Of a stretch of DNA of 64,000 nt, positions 13,501 through 25,002 are shown piece by piece (position 1 is the first letter of the stretch; each line of letters starts with the position of its first letter). Source of the stretch: Colletotrichum lupini (Eukaryota; Ascomycota; Sordariomycetes; Glomerellales; Glomerellaceae); the NCBI RefSeq assembly GCF_023278565.1, contig NC_064678.1, positions 6,200,001-6,264,000 of the forward strand, read 5' to 3'. The notes below the pieces were generated by a model. It saw nothing but the letters and a program-made list of their open reading frames with translations, did not search any database and was not told the DNA's origin. The translations under genes and the position numbers were made by a program.

Positions 13501-14202
13501 TAAGTAATAATAAACGAATCTCGATCGAGGTCTCGTTTACTACCTTATTAACTTTATAATTAGTAAGCTCTACGTCTTTATTAATAGGTTATTTATAAAT
13601 AATAACGACTTTACTTCGTAATTAGGATATATTATTATCTTAGCTAACGAGAGTATAAATAAGAGCGAATTTACTATATATAATAATATAATCTATTACT
13701 TATTAACTAAAAATAAGTAAGTAATAAGAAATATATTAATATTAGAGGTTTATAATATAATTAACGGCGTTAACCTCTCTTATATAATCTTAATAATACT
13801 AAGGAAGATTACTAATTAAATTAGCCTTCTACCTATTTTAATAGTTATTTATATTAATTCCTACTTACTATACGAATACCTCGTTAAATTAAGAATAATA
13901 AAGGAAAAGAGGCTTATAATTGATATTATAGCCCTTAAGTAATCGTATAAAAGGCGCGAAATACTTAAGATCCGTTAAATTAATAATAAAAATAACTTCG
14001 TAAACGCTTTTATAAAAATAATACTAAATAAGGGATTAAAGTAATTCGTAAATAATAAAAAAGCTACTATACGAATAGAGGGATAAGTTATATAAAAAGA
14101 GTAAAAAAAAGGGGGAAAAGGAGACGACTTAGTAAACGGGCCCGAGGTCGAATTATATTTCTAACCGTAGTAGTTAAATTAATAAAAAAAAAAGAAAGTT
14201 AG

Positions 14203-14407
14203 TATCGGATTAGAAGTTTAATTCGACTGCGGTATATAGCTAACTATATAGGGGCTAATTAGGGGCCTTATTTACGATTATTATAGCTAGCCTAACCTAT
14301 AGTTAGAACCTCTTTTTTATACTTATTACGTAGATATTTATATAGTTTAATTAATCTCTTCGTTAACTACGGTTCGAACTAACTACCCTGTAATAGGGAT
14401 ACTAACA
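14203..14407 (+). repeat. 3' LTR of copia copy B (205 bp)
   Basis: Same length as the left LTR and differing by C-to-T and G-to-A transitions. The start has decayed from TGTCGG to TATCGG. The end, CTAACA, is intact and followed by the GCCAG duplication. Confidence 0.92.
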
Positions 14408-14412
14408 GCCAG
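14408..14412 (+). repeat. Right target-site duplication (GCCAG) of copia copy B
   Basis: Exact repeat of 7369-7373, directly after the right LTR. Confidence 0.92.
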
Positions 14413-15310
14413 AGTGCTAAAGACGTCTATAATAGACTGGATTGTCTGCGTCCTGATGGCAGCGATTCGTTCTATGGAATAGGTGTCAGTGAAGAGGTTC
14501 TCATAAAAACTTGAGATCTAAAGAGAAAAAAGGCAAGTAGGATTGCTACAGTGAACGGGGAAAAGACTCACCGATGACGTCCGGCGGCATACTCAAATCG
14601 CCAAGCCCGCTCTCGTCACCGAACAAATTACCACTACTCTCCATTACCATTCGCCGTGCTGTCGACTCAAAGAGCTGTTTATGGCCCAACTCCCACGAAA
14701 TCCACAGTAATTTGGGCATCAAAAGCTCTCCCTCGGGTCCGGCGATGCTACTACTAGTCGTTTCTGGTGACTCTGCGATGCCCGAAACCCACGTCTGTAG
14801 CCAAGGCGACAATACGGGAGTTGCATCATAGTAGTGCGTCAGTACCGTCAACTCGTAAAGCTTAGCAATCGACAAGGCTCGCGGTATTCTCTGGAACTGG
14901 CTGTGAGCGATGCTCGCGAGGAGGTCAAAAGAATCGGGCCTGTCGTCGCGAAGGTGGACGATCCAATCTTTTGCCGGCGATGTCGTCGTTCCGTTGATTC
15001 CGGATGATGAAAGGCTGATGAGATCGGAGCTCGGTGCTGTCGGTTTAGACTCGGCAAAGCTGCCGTGTAGCATGCGGTCAAAGACGGGGGAGATGCGTGC
15101 CATCGTCCGGGAACAGACGCGGAAGCTCCGGGCAGGGGTGTTGTCGACTGCCGTTCCGACGACGAAGACAACGTCCCCCCTTTGATCCATTTCTGTGAGA
15201 GCGGGAACGCTGGGTTCCTGAATGGGAGACATGGTTTTGCGGACTGAGTTGTTGGGGGTGGAAAGAGAGAAATAATGAAAGAGTGGCTTCTCTGCCCGTT
15301 GGCGAGTCAT
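14408..15310 (-). pseudogene. 5' part of BTB/POZ-domain protein gene, split by a copia element
   Basis: Exon 1 runs from an ATG at 15310 (an in-frame ATG at 15232 is an alternative) to 14572. The intron 14571-14472 has a GTGAGT donor and an ATAG acceptor. Exon 2 then runs from 14471 into the LTR junction. Nearer acceptors fail because they break phase, while this one gives MPPDVI-ERIAAIRTQT, matching the family. The BTB domain is seen from about residue 45: DVVFVVGT, SFRVCSRTMARISPVFDRML, GSFAES and, further on, LYELTVLTHYYDATPVLSPW. This is a common Pezizomycotina family sometimes labelled nuclear-pore-like; its biochemical role is unknown. All reading frame here is intact. The break comes only from the 7-kb element at 7374-14407. 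Transcription could give a protein of about 265 residues ending in LTR sequence, which would keep the BTB domain. Confidence 0.87.
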
Positions 15311-16198
15311 ACTCTAATGATACTAGACCGCTGGAAACAAACACCTCGTTCGACGTTATATCTGTTGAGGCTCTGAAGAAAACATGGCCTGGCTACTGGA
15401 CCATTTCTCGTATCTTCTCAGCCTTATTGCTATATAAAGCGCTCCGGTCCGTATGCATTGAACAGAAATTGATCTTGCCCCGTGGCGCAGGGCTCTTTTC
15501 AGAGCAATTGCGCCACTCTTGGCCAGGAGCTCAAGGCTAGAGGGGGCTCATCCGTTCTTTATTCTAGTGGACCCGATCGGACGGGTCAGTCAATCGGAGA
15601 TGTCACCGGGTGGTTCAAGGGGCTACTCGGAGGGCGCGGGCGCCGAGCTTTCGGCAGCGTCCCGGTGAATACCAAGACCCGATCGCTTCTGCCCTGGAAC
15701 CCGATTGAAACAAGCGGATTTTGTCCATTACTCAGACTCGCTGCTTAATACCATTGGTTTCCGTCCCCCCCCCCCCCCCCCCTCCCGAATTGTTGCACAT
15801 GCAATTGCTCCATACTCAGCGGGAAAAGCAAACTTTCCTGTCAGGAAGTCCGGAGGACCAGAAATCTGTTTATGGAGATAATAGTGCTTCATCGCTTGCT
15901 CGTGAACATATATTGTGAGCACAGCTCAAGTTGAGATGCTAGCCATGGAGAAGATTCGCAACTCAAATTCGCCACCCAAGCCACAAGATGCACCTTGATG
16001 TGGAGAGCCCATCTAGGTTCCTGCGAAAACTTTTGATGCTATCCATGAGCCACTGGTATCTCCGCTATGTCTCGTTCAATCACTATGAACTGAACCAAAG
16101 ATCTGACTAGACTTAACACAATTATCAGGACCATTTCTGCAGTTCTCTCACAGTAGCATTGTCTCCATCATCATCACTCCGCTTGACGCTACGCTACG
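15311..16198. other. Intergenic region with an 18-C homopolymer
   Basis: Divergent promoter region between the BTB and F-box genes. It contains a run of 18 cytosines at 15765-15782 and a tataaag motif near 15432. No convincing coding frame was found. The poly-C run could be length-variable or an assembly weak point. Confidence 0.5.
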
Positions 16199-17128
16199 AT
16201 GTGCCTTGGAATCAGCACTATTTTCAGGGCTTGGAGGGAACGGGGCCTTGACAAGAACGAGGACATCAAAGAAAATCAGGATCTATATGATTTGGGCAAG
16301 AAGATCGTCAGTAGAGAACCAAGCGCAGCAGAGGAAATGCGCATGCCATGCGTACCCGACTCAGGATCTGAAAACATAGACGGAGACACAAGGGATGAAG
16401 GCCTCGTGGACACGGACTGGGAAACGATCACCAGTGATTCTGACACCGGCGACTGGGAAACAATCAACAGTGATTCTAACACCGACGACGGGGCTTATAC
16501 CTGCAAAATTACCGGCCAAAACACCATCTACAGCACGAGTGGAGTGGAAGTTTTGACGCCAGATCTGCCCAGCAGAATTTACAGCTGGGAAGTCAAACTC
16601 ATTGCCAACTTACGGCAAAGCCGATTCATTGCTTTGCCGGACGAGATTTTGCTACAAATCATGCACGAGTCCGAGCTCAGCGACCTCTACATGCTGCGAC
16701 AAGTATCATGGACTTTTTGGCGATTATATCAAGACCGTACGTTCAACAAACTACATTCCTCGAATATATCAAGCTCCCCGAGTGGCTTGACGATGGACGA
16801 GTTCGTGGTGAGGGCTGCGAAGGAGCAGGCATTCTGTCAGGCTTGCCGTACATCAAGGGAGTCGGCAGATTTCAGAAAGCGTCTGTCGAAGCTGGATGAC
16901 AGCCTGTTCTGCTCGTACTGCGCTAGAGACCACCCGAGACTTCAATTCTCAAGTCTGCGGCGGCAAAGCCTTGGCCATCAGCGTTTTTGTAGGCTTTCCG
17001 AGGGTTCCATTCAGCTATGTGCCCATACCTCAGTACCCCTTGTCAACTTAGAACGAGATTTACATTTGGCCACACTCGATTGGCTTCGCTCCGGAGGGAG
17101 AAAGAATTTACCCTCACCACGTAGATAG
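16199..17128 (+). pseudogene. F-box protein gene, 5' part, ended by a RIP-type stop beside a gypsy insertion
   Basis: 309 codons from an ATG at 16199 to a TAG at 17126-17128. An acidic low-complexity stretch with repeated DWETI-SDSDTG units lies at about residues 80-105. An F-box-like helix block (FIALPDEILLQIMHESELSDLYMLRQVS) lies at about residues 140-170. A zinc-finger-like cysteine region (FCQAC…LFCSYCARDHP) follows. This arrangement is typical of the large orphan F-box families of Sordariomycetes, which would recruit substrates to an SCF ubiquitin ligase. The stop is only 8 bp from the insertion point. The same frame stays readable in the flank beyond the element (24483-25002), with all in-frame stops explicable as mutated CAG, CAA or TGG. 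The original protein was therefore longer. It could still yield a truncated product carrying the F-box. Confidence 0.72.
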
Positions 17129-17131
17129 TGT

Positions 17132-17136
17132 CTGGA
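17132..17136 (+). repeat. Left target-site duplication (CTGGA) of gypsy element 1
   Basis: CTGGA directly precedes the left LTR. The partner at 24478-24482 reads CTAAA, which is CTGGA after two G-to-A changes. Confidence 0.8.
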
Positions 17137-17345
17137 TATCAGGCCTCGCCGGTCAGGCCTCGTCAGTTAAGGGATAGCTCAGGGGGTATAAAGAGGGGGA
17201 CTAAGTAATAAAGGAGTAGCTTAAGTATATATAAAGCGTTAATAATATACCTTAAGGAAAGGGTAGATTTTAGTAATTTATTTTTTAAACCCTAATAATA
17301 ATTAGCTTTTATAAACTTCTTTTTTATATTATATACTTATTAATA
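17137..17345 (+). repeat. 5' LTR of gypsy element 1 (209 bp)
   Basis: Begins TATCAGGCCTCGCCGGTCAG, where the original TG has decayed to TA, and ends CTTATTAATA. It matches 24269-24477 over its full length. The first 90 bases keep most of their G+C, while the rest and the other LTR are more decayed. Confidence 0.9.
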
Positions 17346-20300
17346 ATTTAAAATCTTTATTTATAAAAGGGACTAAGCTAAAAGCTTAAAATATTAATAA
17401 GAACGAGATATAATAAAAGAGCATAATTAGTATTATAATAATAATAAAAAATAACTCTTTTTTATTAAACCCCCTAAAATTACTTCTTTTTTAATAAATA
17501 ATATAAGACGAAGTATAGTAAAATAAATAATATAGTAGTAATATAAAAAGACTATATTATTAAGAATATTAATAAATTTTAAATAAAATAGTAAACATCT
17601 TATCCTTATTTACTAATATCTAAACTAAATAATAAGTAATAAGCTAATAAAACTATAAAAATAAAAATAATAATTAAAAAAGAAATCTTTATTATAATAT
17701 ATAAAGAGCGCTTATATAAAAGATAAGTAAATTTAAAACGCTTATAAAGCTCTTTAAATAACCTAGCCCCCGTATTAAGGACTACGGTCTTAGTTATAAT
17801 AACTTGGAATATTAGTTTTAATATAAATAAGAACGTAAACCCCTAAACTAAGGATAGTTTAATAAATAAAACCGTATTTAAAGCGCTATTTAAATAATAA
17901 TAAAATAATAAGTTCGTATTACTTAAGCCCTTATTTATTAACTCCTTTTTAACTTAAATAAGCGCTATAAACAGAACGTTTATATTTAAATTATTATCCT
18001 TCCCTAACTTATTATATATTAATAAATTAGTATAGGATTTATAAAACTTCTTTTTTAATTATTACTATTACTTTGACTTATAAGCTTAATAAATAAAAAT
18101 AAATTATAATAAAATAGTATATATAATTAGCTACTTAAGTAATAGTATAAAGACCTCCTAAATATACTATATTTTTAATTACTAAAGGACCCCCGGGTTT
18201 ATAATAAACTAGGTTATATAAAAAGAACTAAAGACCTTTTTATAAAATAACCTATCTAATTCCGCTAGCTAAGGAATAGTAACGAGTATATAATTAAATA
18301 GTACTTTATAAAATTAAAAAGAAAAAGTTAACGAGTTGGTTAGTTATATTAATAAGCTTAAAATAGAACTAAAATATATTTCAATAAAGAAATAGAGGAT
18401 TTCTATATTAATAAATAAGCTACGGCCCGAACTATACTTCGTAATAATATTATAAATAGAACTTTTATAAACTCGTTTATAGTTAATATTATTAATAAGA
18501 CGTATTAAATAATCCTTATTATTAATAAAAAGCCTATGAATGTTCTTTAAATAATATTTTAACTTAAATTTAAACGAGTTAATAAGAAAATACCGAGGTA
18601 CTAATAAGTTAAATATATAAAAAATACGCCGTAACTTATTTAATAAGAATACTACGTATTATAATTATAAAAAGACTAGCTATATTATAAAAGATTATTT
18701 ATAATTATAAGAGTAGTATTAATAATATTATAATTATAATAAAACTAAGTACCTCGCTAATAACTACTTAAGCATTATATATTATAAATATAATTAAAAA
18801 GGGTATAAAGCCGCTAGTTATTAATTAGACCTTACCCTAGCTAAGTAGCGCGGATTAGTAACGAGCTTAAATATTATTTTAATAAAGAGAATAGTTAGTA
18901 ATTAATAAGAGCGGTGCTTAAATATCCTAACTTATATATACTTAAACTATATATAAAAAAAGCTAAGCGCCCTTATTAATTTAGGAATAAAAGGGAACGT
19001 AGTTAGTATCGGGCTATTTAATAGTTTTAATACTAATTTACGAATTTATTTATTACTATAGCTAATAAACATAGAGGGTAAATAAATAAAAATACTAAAA
19101 AGCTACTACTTACGGCTTTAAATTACTAATAATAACTATATAATAAAAATATAGCTATATTACTTCGTAATAACTAATATTATAGCGCTTATACTTATCT
19201 TTAGTTTCTCCTAGTTAGAGAATATTAACCCGTTAATTAATTAAAAATAAAAAAAGTAATAATATCTAATTTATAAACGATATATCTACTTAGATACCCT
19301 AAAAAAGGGGCTACTAAATAACTTAGTTTTAATAATACTCGTATATATTGTAATTAACTTAGCTATAAATAGCGACGTAGTATTAATAAGTATAGCTAAG
19401 GACTAAAAACTACGTTACTAAGACTTTAATAACTTATTTTTAAAAAAAAAGGCTATTTTATTATTAAATAAAGTACTATATAACTATTATATTAAGCTAA
19501 ATAATATAGTACTTATTCCCTAAGGACCTATTTATTTATTATTAAACTATAAACTCGAGATCTTATATAACTATTTAATAAAAATAGAGGCTAGGGGCTA
19601 AATATGCCCCTTTATAAGCCTAGTAAGAGTACTTATTTTTTTTATATTTAAAAAAAGAGGAGAGCTATAACTTTACGTTAATTATAGAGCGATTAATAAA
19701 GTTATATAAAAAAATAGAACGTTGCTATTACTAATTAAAAAAATATTAAATAGACTATTTAATACCTCTATTTTTATAAAGTTAGATTTTAAAAACGCGT
19801 ATTATTATATATATATAACTAAGGGTAATAAATAAAAAACGGCTTTTTATATTAAATATAGGTAGTTTAAGTACTTAGTTATACCTTTCGGGCTAACTAA
19901 CGCGCCCGCGACTTTTTAAGTATATATTAATAATATTCTAAGCGGCCTAGTTAATACTATTTATATTATATATTTAAATAATATCTTAATATATAATAAC
20001 GACTACGTAATATATAAAAAGCACGTATATAGCGTACTATAACGACTATAATAATAAAACCTATATCTAAATAGTAGTAAATATAGATTCTATATATCGT
20101 ATATAAGATTCCTAGGGTATATCGTATTTAATAAAAGTACAAAAATAAAACCTGCGTATATTAAAGCTATAGCAAATTAACTACTTTTAAAAAACGTTAA
20201 AAATATGTAAACGTTCTTTAAATTTATAGGGTTTTATTATAAATTTATGAGTAACTATACTAAAATAACGGCACTTCTAATAGACTTATTAAAAAAAGTA

Positions 20301-23300
20301 AAACTAGGATAATTAAAGCTATTAATACTTACCGTAAAGTCGTTTAAAAAGCTATTAATAGTATTTATTAACGCGCTAATATTATAATATTTCGACCCTA
20401 CTCTAGCTATATAGTTATAAATAAACGCTTTAGCTCGAGCTATTAGCTTAGTAATTACGTAATTATTTAAAAATAATTAGTACTTAATTACTTATAAATT
20501 AAGGAAATTAATAAATATAAAGAGCTATTATAATATAAAAAATATAGAGCTACTAACTATTATAAACGTACTAAAGAACTAGTAATACTACCTCGCTTAT
20601 AGCTAAGATTAAGTCGTAGTATTTATAAATTATTTTAACTTATAGTTCTTAAATATAAAAAAAAAACTAAATAAGAAATAGCTACGCTAACTAAATAAAT
20701 TTATAGCGTTTAATATCGAGATTAGGTTTAAACTAAATATAAAGAACTTAATAAATAGATTATTATAAAGACTTAACTACGGTAAAAATAATAATAATAG
20801 CGGAGTAAAAGAGCTATTATTAAAAATAAAAAAAGACCTCTATAATATTAAAAATATATAAGAGCCCTTTAAAATTATAATAATAAAATATACGAGGACG
20901 AGCCGTAAGAGTAGCTCTTAAGTAAAAGGGATAATAAGTATTTTAAAAATAAAATTAGTAATAATATAAAAAAAATAAGTAAAAGAGGTTAAGAGCTCCG
21001 GTTTAAAAAAACTCTAAAGAGTATTTTAAAAAGCGTAATAAGGTTATAAGCTTAGGGCGTTAAAGTTATAATATAATATTTAAAAAACTATTTAAGCTTA
21101 TTATTAAAACTATAAATTATAAACTACTCGTTCTACGGGACTCCGATATAATAAGAGTATTTAAAATAGTAATTAGTAAAGAGGGGTTATTAATAATAAG
21201 TTAATTATAAGCTATTTAATAAAAGGACGCTTTCATAAAAAGTAAGCAGTAAACTAAAAGGAATTAATAACCTTACTTAGTTAGAAAATAATAATAATAA
21301 AACTAAGTATATAACTTAAAAGGGCTATTATATTATAATAGCCGTACTTATATATTACTATATAACGGGCTAAAAAAAGAGGTTATTAAAGTATATTATA
21401 ATATATTTATAATAAGATATTATAATATAAAGCGGATAATAGCGCTACTAAAACGCTACTATTATTAAAATAAAATAAATAAGGATATAAAAAGTTATAT
21501 TAATACTTATATAATATATTAATAAACGAAGCCTTATTATTATAAGTTATATAGCTTATTATGCCCCCTACTTACCTCAGTTAGGCTATAATAAAAAATA
21601 TTACTAAACTTTATTACGAGCTTACTTATATTAACTACGTTAATTAGGAGGTACTCCTACGACGCAGTACTTATTATAATAAACCGATTTATAAAATATA
21701 GCGTTTATATTATTATAAAAACGACCCTTATAACTTAGGGGTTCGTAAACCTTTTATTTATAAAATTTTTTATTAAGTTTAGAATATTTAAAAGGATCGT
21801 CTCTAATAAGGAGTCGTTATTTATAAATAAGTTTTAAACTTATTTTTATTATTTTTTAATAATAAAAAAACGTTTTAATACTACGTTCTATTTATAAACG
21901 GACGGTTAAATAGAATAGTAAAACTAATATTGGAAATAATACTTTTATTACTTTTATATTTAAAACTAATTAAATTAAGCGCAGCGTTTTTACTTAACTA
22001 AGTTTATATATAATAACGCCTAGTATTTAGTAATTTATAAAGCGCTTACTAAGGCCCTACTTAGGTTCCTACTTACGTACTTTATATTAATCTTAACGGG
22101 GGCTCGAAATAGTATATAGAATATTTTAATTAAGGAGTATACGGCTTAATTACGAGCTAATTGAAAAGCTCTACGACCCCTTATATAAAAAATACGTAAA
22201 ATATATAAGTAATAAGCTAATAAAACTAAAATAGATATATTATATAAAATAAGTAATTAAGTACTATTATTAAAAAAGAATATTAATAAGTAGCGTCCTA
22301 GTTAGAAATTAGTTAATAAGTATCTAAGCCTATTTAAAGTTAAATTAATAATTTGAACAGTAGGGGTTATTTACTAATTAAATATATTAACGTAATATAA
22401 AATATATAATATATTCTATATATCCTTATTTAAGTTATATTAATACTATAAAAAAGCCCTTTAAAAGCCCTTATTTATTAAGGATATAAATAGGGAACTA
22501 CTTTTTAAAATAAAAAATATTATATAATATAGAGGGCTAAAGAAGAGGTAATAATACTTAATTTAGTAAAAAGGATATAATAATAATAAAAATATATAAA
22601 AACTAGCTAAGTATATTAAAAACGTAGCGTTAATTAGTATATATAAAAAACGAGTTTTAATTAAATAGCGCGCCCTAGCTCTTAATAAGCTTAATAACGT
22701 AGTAAACTAGTTATTAAAAAAAAAAAAAGGGGTTATATAGCTATAATTAAGTAATATAAACGTATTAATTACGAACCGTTTCCTTAATCTTTATAACGCG
22801 CAAGAGGACTACCCTTATTTATAAAAAAACTATTTTTATATATAAAAGGGCCGCCTTAGTTATTATCCTAGGGGTTATTATAAAAAAAATAATCTCTTTA
22901 TTATTAATAAATTTATAAATAATTAGTTACGAACACGGAGCATAAGCGGGGCGATTATATATTAGCTAAAATATTATTTAAGTAGCGTACTTTATTATAA
23001 ATAGTACGAAATAGCGTAATTATAGTATTATTATAAAATAAAAACGTAGCGTAAAAGGAGTTTATAATCATTTTATTATCGTTATTATTAATAACGGGGG
23101 TTAAGCGGGCCTTTTTATTAGTACGCTTAAGTACCCTCTACGTATTATTAATAATAATTTAGTAAGTTTATTAAAATTATAAAGTAATATTAGTAACTTA
23201 AATAATAATAATAATAAAATAATAATAAAATAATAAACCTTTAAATTATAAATATTATTATTTAAAACGAGAGTAGTACTTTATAAAGTTTGGATTATAA

Positions 23301-24268
23301 ATTCCGTAAACTTAAGGACTTAAAATATTATTAATATAATATATAAAAGAAATAATAGAGTAATAACCGTACTAAGCGCTTACTATATTTTTATAAAAAA
23401 TAATTCTACGTAGTATACTTAATATAACGTATACTAAATCTTAAAAAAGTATTAAATAAAAAAGTAAACTAGGGGCTATAAATTACTAACTTAGTTAATT
23501 ATAATACTTAGCTTTTAAATTAAGCGTTTTATATATAACGTAAATAGGGTAGGGGAGCGGGCGTACTTAGCTAACCCTAATCTTCTTAGTATTTACCTTT
23601 TTTTTTTTTAATAAAAATCTATAATAATTAATATAAGTAGTGTATAAGTAATAATATATATATAAAGTTAGGGTAAGTAAAAAGGATATTAAGCTTTTTA
23701 AATAGGCTACTATTATTATTATTATTAAGCGTACTCGTAGTACTAATAACCGTTCTATTACTAATAATAATAACTTTATAATTAAGAGCTATATTTATAT
23801 TAAAACGAGTTAATAATAAATATTAAACGACTCTATAAAAAACTTATTTAAGTACGGGAAGTATATAAAAATAGGGATTTAAAAAATATTTATTAGTTAT
23901 AATATTTATATAATAAGAAAGTAGCGTAAATACTAATAAAAAAAAACTATATATAAAAAAAATAACTATAAAAGAAAAAAAAGAATTTAGAATTATAATA
24001 GTTTAAAAAGGGGTTAATATTAGTAAATACAAATAGGGTAATAATTACTTAAGTATTAATAATTATAAAAACGGCCTATAAATAAGAGCGACCTAGGTAT
24101 AGAATTATAAAGCTATTATTTAAAATAAGAAGTTTATATTTAAACTAACGAGCGCTACTTATACTTACTTTTATATTATATATTTAAGGACTTTTTAAAT
24201 AAGGGATTAATATAGTATATATAAACTATAAATAGGCTTTAGGACGAAGCTTAGAGAAGGGAGTACTT

Positions 24269-24477
24269 TATTAGGCCTTATTAATTAGGCCTCGTTAGTT
24301 AAGGGATAGCTTAGGGAGTATAAAAAGGGGGATTAAGTAATAAAAAAGTAGTTTAAGTATATATAGAGCGCTAATAATATACCTCGAGGGAAGGGTAGAT
24401 TTTAATAATTTATTTTTTAAACCTTAATAATAATTAGCCTCTATAAGCTTCTTCTTTATATTATATACTTATTAATA
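24269..24477 (+). repeat. 3' LTR of gypsy element 1 (209 bp)
   Basis: Same length as the left LTR; the sampled differences are transitions. A purine-rich stretch (about 24251-24264) lies just upstream and may be the polypurine tract. Confidence 0.9.
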
Positions 24478-25002
24478 CTAAAAGAGTGCTTATAGTATTT
24501 AGAAGAGTGCTTAGTTTATAAAGAGATTAGTAAGGGGCTTTTGATCTAAAAAATAAAGCTACCTTCGATTCGTAAAGAGATTAGGATATTTAATACGAAT
24601 CGCGGAGCAAAGTCCTTAATTAGGTTCTATACCGTATCTTAGAAGTTTCCCGTGATGCCAGTATTAGACGACCAGCCATTTAACGACATCATTCTAGAAA
24701 CCAAGTTCAAAGAGCTTTAAGGAAGGTTTGGACGCTTGCTTTGTCCACACAGAACTTTTAAGCAGCTGATAGAGCCCCTCGATCCTGATTCTGAACTCAA
24801 CATCTTGGAAGGTCGCCCAAGCCCACCATTAGGCGTAAGGAGTGCCTTCTCGTGGGCATTTAGCCGATCCCAGTCGCGAGATTCTAGGATTGCCGCAAGG
24901 GGTCCGTGGTACGCAAGGTCATCATCGTCGCATAACGGTCGGGCTCACTCAACACAATGTCCTATTTGTCATGCGCGCTTTGATTGGAGCTTAGAGGGAG
25001 GT
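24478..25002 (+). pseudogene. F-box gene, middle or 3' part between two gypsy insertions, RIP-mutated
   Basis: After removing the element and one duplicate, codons continue in the same phase as 16199-17128. The 24484 frame is readable to 25002 except for TAG/TAA codons that could come from CAG, CAA or TGG. The last 90 codons (from about 24736) are open and contain LLCPHRTF and a TQCPICHARFDW motif resembling the cysteine pairs that end related fungal F-box proteins. G+C rises with distance from the left element, as expected when RIP leaks out of a repeat. The frame is closed again by a second TA-rich element at about 25003. Confidence 0.65.

Larger units (their letters stand above)
7374..14407 (+). 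mobile_element. Complete Ty1/copia retrotransposon copy B (7034 bp), RIP-inactivated
   Basis: Full element with two 205-bp LTRs and an exact GCCAG target duplication. The interior (7579-14202) is very TA-rich with stops in all frames. Its 3' portion is collinear with copy A, placing reverse transcriptase at about 12700-13300 and RNase H at about 13620-13950 on the plus strand. Gag, protease and integrase should occupy about 7900-12600 but are too decayed to delimit. A purine-rich run (about 14181-14200) just before the right LTR fits the polypurine tract. Copy B is more heavily mutated than copy A. It lies inside exon 2 of a BTB-domain gene, in the opposite orientation. Confidence 0.93.
17137..24477 (+). 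mobile_element. Complete Ty3/gypsy retrotransposon (7341 bp), RIP-inactivated
   Basis: Bounded by two 209-bp LTRs and a 5-bp target duplication (CTGGA/CTAAA). Translating past stops on the plus strand shows a zinc-knuckle-like CysHis remnant near 18655. Reverse transcriptase is at about 19650-20250, including FIKLDFKNAYYYI, VIPFGLTNAPATF and a YLNNILIY block in place of YLDDILIY. RNase H follows at about 20390-20660. An integrase core is at about 21600-21920, including an INRFIKYSVYI block and a TDG near 21900. The order RT-RNaseH-integrase defines gypsy. Every domain is riddled with stops, so it cannot act by itself. It lies in the same orientation as the F-box gene it interrupts. Confidence 0.92.

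Noticed and set aside
14518..14571. Shorter BTB intron ending at TTTAG (14518-14519)
   Set aside because: It breaks phase with exon 1. The acceptor at 14472-14473 gives the family-consistent DVI-ERIAAI join.
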